From NCBI RefSeq assembly GCF_036788415.1, contig NZ_DAIQNN010000136.1, positions 1 through 5,732 of the forward strand: a stretch of DNA of 5,732 nt, read 5' to 3'. Positions 1 through 4,227 of this stretch are shown piece after piece. The notes below the pieces were generated by a model, which made no database searches, was not told where the DNA came from, and saw only the letters and a program-made list of their open reading frames with translations. Within the stretch, counting starts at the first letter, position 1. Each line of letters begins with the position of its first letter. The position numbers and the translations under genes are program-made. This DNA comes from Rubrimonas sp036788415 (GTDB taxonomy: Bacteria; Pseudomonadota; Alphaproteobacteria; Rhodobacterales; Rhodobacteraceae).

Positions 1-79
1 CAGTCTCAGGCCGGGACCCCGCAACAGCGCAGATGCAGGAGAGCGTTCGACTGAAGGTCGTCGTCGAGCGACTGCAGTG

Positions 80-101
80 GTGCAAGACGGATTTTTTGCA
101 C
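80..101. repeat. Short inverted repeat GTGCAA/TTGCAC
   Basis: GTGCAA (80-85) and TTGCAC (96-101) are perfect inverted 6-bp arms around a 10-base loop that is partly a T run. The T run lies inside the structure rather than after it, so this is not a standard intrinsic terminator. It could be a protein-binding site or chance. Confidence 0.25.
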
Positions 102-287
102 GTCTCGCGGACCTCGACCCGGCAAAGGCGCTGCATCGTTTTGTTTGACGGGCCCCGCGTCATCGAACGGGCGAAAACCACGGTATGCGGAAAGAAGTAG
201 ACCATTGCGAGCGGAGCATGGCGTAGCTGGACCGAAAGTTCGAAAGCGGATACCGCAGCCGCTACGCGACAGGGTTGCGATAAGTTT

Positions 288-307
288 CCGGGGTTCACCG
301 GGGTTTA
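288..307. repeat. 10-bp tandem repeat next to the recombinase stop
   Basis: CCGGGGTTCA (288-297) is followed directly by CCGGGGTTTA (298-307), two head-to-tail copies differing at one base. The copies end five bases before the stop codon of the minus-strand recombinase gene. Binding sites and attachment sites of tyrosine recombinases often lie close to the gene, so an arm-type or core site is possible. The sequence alone does not show this. Confidence 0.45.
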
Positions 308-312
308 CCCAT

Positions 313-1386
313 CTATCGGCGACGGTCGAGGAGCCCTAACGCTGGATTGTCCTCAAGTTCGGCATCCTGGTAGTAACGAGAGGCTTGCTCGATCGAGCGG
401 TGAAGGCTCAGCCGAACTGCCGCCTGCATCGAAACGCCGTCGCGTGCAGCCTGCGTGAGGAAGCCCGAGCGGAGGCCGTGGGCGGACGTGAAGCCCTTGG
501 CGAACCCTGCCCGGCGCAAAGCCGCGCGGATCACGTCGCGGACCCCGCTGTCGGTCAAGCCCCGCTCAAGGGGCCTATCAGATTTTGAGACCGCCCTGAA
601 CACCGGACCCGCCTTGATCTGGGCCGCGTCGAGCCAGGCGACGAGATGGCGGGCGGCTCTCCCCGAGAGGGCAAGGGTCGGCACCTGGCCTGCATCGGTC
701 GTCTTGGTCTGGATCAGGCGCAGGCGGACGATGCCTTTGGTATCGAAGTGATCCAGGCAGAGGTCGTCGTGATGCAGCGCCGCGATCTCGGAGCGTCGTC
801 GTCCACCGGAAGCCCAGGCGGTCTCGAGAAGCGCCCGATCCCGCATGCCGCCGAGCGTGGTCGGACAGGCTGCAAGAATTGCCTCCAGCACGTCGATCGT
901 GATCGGCTTGGCGGCTTTGGGCGGTGGGCGATGACCGATCGCTCGCCGTGCGTTGCGCCGCGCCTCCCGCACGCTGGCCGATGCAAAGGGCGACTCGACC
1001 CGGCGCTGATTGTGGAACTTGCGCCACGATGCGATCCGACGATCGAGCGTGGCGGGTGCCGGCCGATCAAGAGACCGTCGCAGTTTCGCGGCCACCAGGG
1101 CTTCCGCCACGCGCCGCGGCGGATGGCGCGTCGGCTTGTCGGCGAGCGACTCGCTGTGGTCGACGATAAACCGCAGGGCGACTGCCTCGGATTCGGGCCA
1201 TTCGAGGTCTCGACCGAAGGTCAGCCGCTTCCAGGCGCTGATGTAGGCGAGATCCCGCTCGTAGGCGCGCAGGGTGTTCGGCCTGGTGCCGGCACGGGAC
1301 AATTCATCGAGCCGCGCCTGGAGAGTCGCGTCAATATCGGCGTCAGGCAAGTATGTGACGTAGTGTTCCACGGCGTCGCGCTCCAT
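313..1386 (-). CDS. Tyrosine recombinase (site-specific integrase/resolvase)
   Basis: This gene encodes a complete 357-residue tyrosine recombinase, an enzyme that cuts and rejoins two DNA sites through a covalent 3'-phosphotyrosine intermediate. The N-terminal part (about residues 20-150) is the helical SAM-like, core-binding region, with the typical start TRPNTLRAYERDLAYISAW. The catalytic domain follows. Arg197 lies in GGRRRSEIAAL, Lys228 in the beta-hairpin QTKTTDAG, His303 and Arg306 in SAHGLRSGF, and His329 in SLHRS. Tyr338 is the likely nucleophile because it is nine residues after His329, the same spacing as in XerD; Tyr339 follows it. All six positions are present, so the enzyme is probably active. 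The ATG at 1386 has no good Shine-Dalgarno. A GTG at codon 6 has GGAG nine bases upstream and is an alternative start. The gene diverges from the transposase operon. It may be an integrase of a flanking element or a resolvase belonging to the transposon; the sequence does not decide. Confidence 0.93.
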   Translation of the reverse strand: MERDAVEHYVTYLPDADIDATLQARLDELSRAGTRPNTLRAYERDLAYISAWKRLTFGRDLEWPESEAVALRFIVDHSESLADKPTRHPPRRVAEALVAAKLRRSLDRPAPATLDRRIASWRKFHNQRRVESPFASASVREARRNARRAIGHRPPPKAAKPITIDVLEAILAACPTTLGGMRDRALLETAWASGGRRRSEIAALHHDDLCLDHFDTKGIVRLRLIQTKTTDAGQVPTLALSGRAARHLVAWLDAAQIKAGPVFRAVSKSDRPLERGLTDSGVRDVIRAALRRAGFAKGFTSAHGLRSGFLTQAARDGVSMQAAVRLSLHRSIEQASRYYQDAELEDNPALGLLDRRR

Positions 1387-1392
1387 CGACCA

Positions 1393-1398
1393 ATCATA
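1393..1398 (-). promoter_or_regulatory. Possible -10 box for a leaderless recombinase transcript
   Basis: On the minus strand these bases read TATGAT, five of six matches to the -10 consensus. Six bases separate the box from the ATG at 1386, so transcription would start at about the A of the start codon. That would fit the lack of a clear ribosome binding site. I see no good -35 box at the normal distance. Confidence 0.25.
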
Positions 1399-1432
1399 GC
1401 GCAGTCAATGCCGTTGGTGTAGCAAGACAAAG

Positions 1433-1481
1433 AGCGCCGCTAAATTGGTGTTATCGGCGATAATATGGGAGCCGCAGCGCT
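1433..1481. repeat. Nested dyad symmetry in the divergent intergenic region
   Basis: Two sets of inverted arms share one centre at G1457. The inner set is TTATCG (1451-1456) and CGATAA (1458-1463), a perfect 6-bp palindrome around one base. The outer set is AGCGCCGC (1433-1440) and GCAGCGCT (1474-1481), seven of eight pairs. The bases between the sets do not pair apart from one position. The shared centre makes chance less likely. It lies 47 bp or more upstream of the recombinase start and at least 168 bp upstream of the transposase start. It could be an operator, a recombinase site or part of a transposon end. Confidence 0.5.
1457..1469 (+). repeat. Near-repeat copy 1 (GCGATAATATGGG)
   Basis: This 13-mer matches GCGATATATGGG at 1601-1612 with one extra A. 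Both copies point towards the transposase gene. Tn7-type ends carry repeated transposase-binding sites of about 20 bp, so these could be the conserved core of such sites. With only two copies this is a candidate. It overlaps the right half of the nested dyad. Confidence 0.35.
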
Positions 1482-1510
1482 AGACCCGACACCGCTGGCC
1501 GACTATAGCT

Positions 1511-1539
1511 TTGGCGTTCGGTAAATGATTGCATAGTAT
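1511..1539 (+). promoter_or_regulatory. Weak promoter candidate for the transposition operon
   Basis: TTGGCG (1511-1516) and TAGTAT (1534-1539) each match four of six consensus bases, with a 17-bp spacer. The position would leave a leader of about 100 bases before the transposase start, including repeat copy 2. A second -35-like box, TTGACT at 1560-1565, has no -10 box at a normal distance; the nearest, TACAAT at 1590-1595, is 24 bases away. Confidence 0.25.
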
Positions 1540-1600
1540 ACACATAGACCATTTTCCCGTTGACTCGAATCGCCGTGAAGTCATCGTGTTACAATATTGC

Positions 1601-1612
1601 GCGATATATGGG
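1601..1612 (+). repeat. Near-repeat copy 2 (GCGATATATGGG)
   Basis: This is the second copy of the motif at 1457-1469, 144 bp further right and lacking one A. It follows the 8-bp palindrome CAATATTG (1592-1599). A shorter partial match, TATATGG, spans the transposase start codon at 1646-1652. If these are transposase-binding sites, the transposase could repress its own operon, as is common in this group, but that is inference. Confidence 0.35.
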
Positions 1613-1636
1613 GTGTGGTTGCACGCCGTCAGCATT

Positions 1637-1640
1637 GGAG
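1637..1640 (+). promoter_or_regulatory. Ribosome binding site that sets the transposase start
   Basis: GGAG at 1637-1640 lies eight bases before the ATG at 1649. The same frame is open back to an ATG at 1529. The extra 40 codons are AT-rich, rich in His, Ile and Cys, unlike the alanine- and arginine-rich protein, and overlap the putative repeat region. The 1649 start is therefore preferred. Confidence 0.7.
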
Positions 1641-1648
1641 CCTGCTAT

Positions 1649-3385
1649 ATGGCCGCCGAGGAGATCCCACAGGCCGCCCGTCTCCGAGCCGGGGTGCTGC
1701 GCGCCGCCGTTCTCGACGACTATTTGCGTCATGGCGACTACACGAGGGCGTCGGCCGAAGCGGCCGCCGCGGCCATGGGCGTCTCGATCGCCCGCTTCTA
1801 CACCCTGCGCAGCGCCTATGGCGCGGCCAGGACCATCGAGAGCGTCACACCGCGCGCACCCGAAGGCGGTCGCGGCAAGGCCCGGATCGATCCCGCGCTC
1901 GATCGCGCGCTCCGCCACGCGCTGGTCACCCGATACTTCATCGGCTCGGAACCCAGCGCCAGCCAAGTCTATCATCAGTTCTGCGGCGAGTATTTCTACG
2001 GCCAGGGCGTCGTCGACCCCTCCACGGGCAAAATGATCGGGCTCGGTCTGCAACTGGCAGACGATCGAGCCAGCGATCCGCCCGAACCGGTGTCGCTCGC
2101 CACGGTGCGGCGGCGCGTGGCGGCGCAGGATGCGCGCACCCACGCGGTGCGCGCCCTCGGCAAAAAAGAAGCCCGGCATCGGTACACCTTCAAGCGGCGC
2201 GACGCCCAGGTCGTGGACGCGCCGCTCGAGCGCGCGCAGATCGACCACACCGTGCTCAACCGGACCTTTCGCGCGCCGGACGGCAAGCTGTTGCGCGCCT
2301 ACATCACCATGATCATCGATCTGTTCACGCGCGGCCCCCTGGGGTGGTATGTCGGCGTCGAGCCCCCCAGCCAGTTCACGGTCGCGATGGCACTTCTAAA
2401 CGCGGTGACGGACAAGGAGGCCGCGGCGCGGGCGCTGTCGCCACGATATCGCAATCCGTTCATCGGCTTGCCAAGAACACTGCATTCGGATCACGCCAAG
2501 GAATTCTATGGCTTAGGGTTCCTCGCCGGCTGCCGGCGCAACGGGATCGAATTCGTCGAGAAGGGGCAGAAGGGCGTGCCACATATCCGGGGCATCGTCG
2601 AACGCCGCTTCCTGACCGAGGCCCGCGACGCGGCAGCGCAGCCGGGGGCCACCGGCGCGAATGTGCACCAGGCTAAGGCCCTGCGCGACGGTCCCAAGGG
2701 GTTCCTGTCGCTGGAGGAGTTGCGCGCGGACATCAGCCTCTCGATCTGTTCGCGCTACAACGTCAATCCGGTCGGCGACGCGCCCCCACCCGCGCTCGCG
2801 TTCGACGCAGCGGCCGGCACGCTGCCAGACATCTATCGCCGCTGGACGGATCACGAGCGCCACAACCTGTTCGTCTCGTTTTTGCCGCTGCGGGAGGCAA
2901 CGTTGCAAAACACCGGGCTCAGGGCCGATATCGACTATGCCGATGACGCGCTGCGCGCGACATTCGACCGGGACCTGAAGCGCAAGATCGCGCTGCGGAT
3001 CGATCCCCGAAACCGCCACATCATCTACATTCCCGATGGCGACGGTTTTCGGCCGGTGCCCGCCGTCGATCCCGACATCACGACCCCGGCAGCCGCCGCG
3101 GCAGCGATCGCCAGGGTGAAGGCGCGCCGCAAGGCCGCCCGAGACAGCGCGGACCGCCATGCCGCCTACGACGGCGCGGCTCGTCGCGCGCAGGCGAACC
3201 GGGAAGCGGAAGCGCGCGTCAAGACCGCGGCGCAGGCCAGGAAGGCGGAAGCCCGACGCATCGCGGCGCAGGACGCCCCGCCGCCGCCGCAAGCGGCACC
3301 CGACCCTGCGCCGCCCGTCGCGAGCAAGGTGATCGTCTTCGAGCCCGGCATGCGCAAACGCAGCTTTACACCCAACCGCTGGTGA
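1649..3385 (+). CDS. tnsB: TnsB/TniA-type DDE transposase
   Basis: This is a 578-residue transposase of the MuA/TnsB/TniA group, which binds element ends and carries out 3'-end cleavage and strand transfer. The N-terminal part has two helix-turn-helix-like regions, about residues 30-59 and 84-159 (ending SLATVRRRVAA). The RNase H-like catalytic core shows Asp199 in AQIDHTVL, Asp281 in LHSDHAKEF and Glu318 in RGIVERRF. The spacing of 81 and 36 intervening residues fits this group. Residues about 386-475 look like the Mu-type C-terminal beta-barrel (RIDPRNRHIIYI). The tail has an alanine- and arginine-rich helical stretch (480-540), a proline-rich segment (543-557) and a basic end, PGMRKRSFTPNRW. 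In TnsB proteins the extreme C terminus contacts TnsC, and the same role is inferred here. The length is nearer TniA than Tn7 TnsB (about 700 residues). The gene is complete and followed by the ATPase gene after 10 bp. TniA is an equally fair name. Confidence 0.93.
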   Translation: MAAEEIPQAARLRAGVLRAAVLDDYLRHGDYTRASAEAAAAAMGVSIARFYTLRSAYGAARTIESVTPRAPEGGRGKARIDPALDRALRHALVTRYFIGSEPSASQVYHQFCGEYFYGQGVVDPSTGKMIGLGLQLADDRASDPPEPVSLATVRRRVAAQDARTHAVRALGKKEARHRYTFKRRDAQVVDAPLERAQIDHTVLNRTFRAPDGKLLRAYITMIIDLFTRGPLGWYVGVEPPSQFTVAMALLNAVTDKEAAARALSPRYRNPFIGLPRTLHSDHAKEFYGLGFLAGCRRNGIEFVEKGQKGVPHIRGIVERRFLTEARDAAAQPGATGANVHQAKALRDGPKGFLSLEELRADISLSICSRYNVNPVGDAPPPALAFDAAAGTLPDIYRRWTDHERHNLFVSFLPLREATLQNTGLRADIDYADDALRATFDRDLKRKIALRIDPRNRHIIYIPDGDGFRPVPAVDPDITTPAAAAAAIARVKARRKAARDSADRHAAYDGAARRAQANREAEARVKTAAQARKAEARRIAAQDAPPPPQAAPDPAPPVASKVIVFEPGMRKRSFTPNRW

Positions 3386-3388
3386 GGA
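3384..3388 (+). promoter_or_regulatory. Ribosome binding site of the ATPase gene, overlapping the transposase stop
   Basis: GAGGA overlaps the TGA stop (3383-3385) of the transposase gene and lies seven bases before the ATG at 3396. This arrangement favours translational coupling of the two genes. Confidence 0.7.
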
Positions 3389-3395
3389 CAACTGA

Positions 3396-4214
3396 ATGCT
3401 GGACGATCTGCGCCAAGACCACATCATCGAATACGATGCGTTCTCCGCCGCGACGGCGACAGCACGCGAGTACCTGACATGGCCCCGGTGCGTGCGGCCG
3501 CCCTGCATGGCGATCGTCGGAAAATCCTTTTCCGGGAAGACAACGATCGTCCGCTCCATCGAGCGCGAGCATCGCGTTTCGCAGAACATGATGGCCGAGC
3601 AGGACGTGCTCCCGATCCTGTCGATCGAGACACCATCCAGGCTGTGCGAGATTCGCCTCTACAGCGCCATGATCACGGCACTGATCGGCGTGGACGCATC
3701 AGCGTCCCAGCCCGCGACCCTATACCGGCAGGTCATCCGTCTCATGCGTTCCATGGAGACGAAGATCCTCATGATCGACAATGCCCACCGGATCTACAGG
3801 GGTCCGAACCAGAAGGGGTCCGAATTTGCCGATATCCTGCTCTCTATCGCTGCCGAAACGGGCGTTCACATGATCCTGACGGGCGACGAGCACTTCGGCC
3901 GGGCGATCCAGAGCGAGTCGCAGTTCAACAATCGGTTCAGGCAGCGGATCTACCTGGAGCCCTGGCGCGACCCTGCAGAGCATAGCGGCTTCCTGCTGAC
4001 CTACATGGAGGCTGTCGGCCTTCTGCCACAGGATGGGCGCGTCGACACCGCGTTTCTGCAGGAAGTGCTGAACATGGCAAAGGGCGTGCTCGGCGAGATT
4101 GTCGCCATTCTGAAGAGCTGCGCCGAGCGCCGCGATCTGTTTCCGACCGGGGCGACGGTGGCAGGTTTGCGCCAGCTCGGCTACGCGGCGCCGCTGGAAG
4201 AGCACTCGGCCTGA
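3396..4214 (+). CDS. tnsC: TnsC/TniB-type AAA+ transposition ATPase
   Basis: This 272-residue AAA+ ATPase belongs to the TnsC/TniB/MuB group. Such proteins polymerise on target DNA with ATP, pass target information to the transposase and stimulate it. The Walker A motif is GKSFSGKTT (residues 42-50). The Walker B strand is KILMIDNAH (123-131), with Asp128 followed by Asn129 where the family usually has glutamate. MILTGDE (159-165) is in the sensor-1 position. Arginines 180, 182 and 184 in FNNRFRQR lie where TniB proteins have the arginine-finger region. The C-terminal helices (about 218-262, GVLGEIVAILKS) form the small lid domain. The length matches TniB and short CRISPR-associated TnsC proteins rather than Tn7 TnsC (about 555 residues). 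The domains that bind TnsA and TnsD in Tn7 TnsC are therefore probably missing. The protein is complete and lies between the transposase and the putative selector. Confidence 0.92.
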   Translation: MLDDLRQDHIIEYDAFSAATATAREYLTWPRCVRPPCMAIVGKSFSGKTTIVRSIEREHRVSQNMMAEQDVLPILSIETPSRLCEIRLYSAMITALIGVDASASQPATLYRQVIRLMRSMETKILMIDNAHRIYRGPNQKGSEFADILLSIAAETGVHMILTGDEHFGRAIQSESQFNNRFRQRIYLEPWRDPAEHSGFLLTYMEAVGLLPQDGRVDTAFLQEVLNMAKGVLGEIVAILKSCAERRDLFPTGATVAGLRQLGYAAPLEEHSA

Positions 4215-4227
4215 ACCCGGCCGACGC

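Larger units (their letters stand above)
1..312. other. Left flank without a supportable gene
   Basis: I see no convincing gene here. The forward frame starting at base 2 is open from the window edge to a TGA at 146-148 and could be the last 48 codons of a truncated gene, but the residues match no family I know. The next forward frame is open to a TAG near 198-200. A reverse frame from an ATG at 205 is open to the left edge, but its residues look like non-coding composition. The region contains a short inverted repeat (80-101) and a 10-bp tandem repeat (288-307). It could be the 3' flank of the recombinase gene, including a recombination site or the outer end of the element. No tRNA or rRNA was recognised. 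Confidence 0.5.

Noticed and set aside
80..101. Inverted repeat with a T run as an intrinsic terminator
   Set aside because: The T run is inside the loop and arm rather than following the stem, and the stem is only 6 bp.
145..339. Small plus-strand frame starting with TTG
   Set aside because: It has no ribosome binding site or family resemblance and overlaps the 3' end of the recombinase gene.
646..1422. 258-codon plus-strand frame over the recombinase gene
   Set aside because: The minus strand encodes a complete recombinase with all catalytic residues there. The plus frame is its mirror.
1414..1451. Direct repeat TTGGTGT at 1414-1420 and 1445-1451
   Set aside because: A repeated 7-mer is expected by chance in 260 bp, and the flanks do not match.
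1529..1648. 40-codon N-terminal extension of the transposase
   Set aside because: The composition is unlike the rest of the protein, the ATG at 1649 has a good ribosome binding site, and the stretch contains repeat and promoter-like sequence.
2513..3589. 358-codon open frame on the minus strand opposite the transposase and ATPase genes
   Set aside because: It is a composition shadow of high-GC coding DNA. It crosses two well-supported genes and has no family resemblance.
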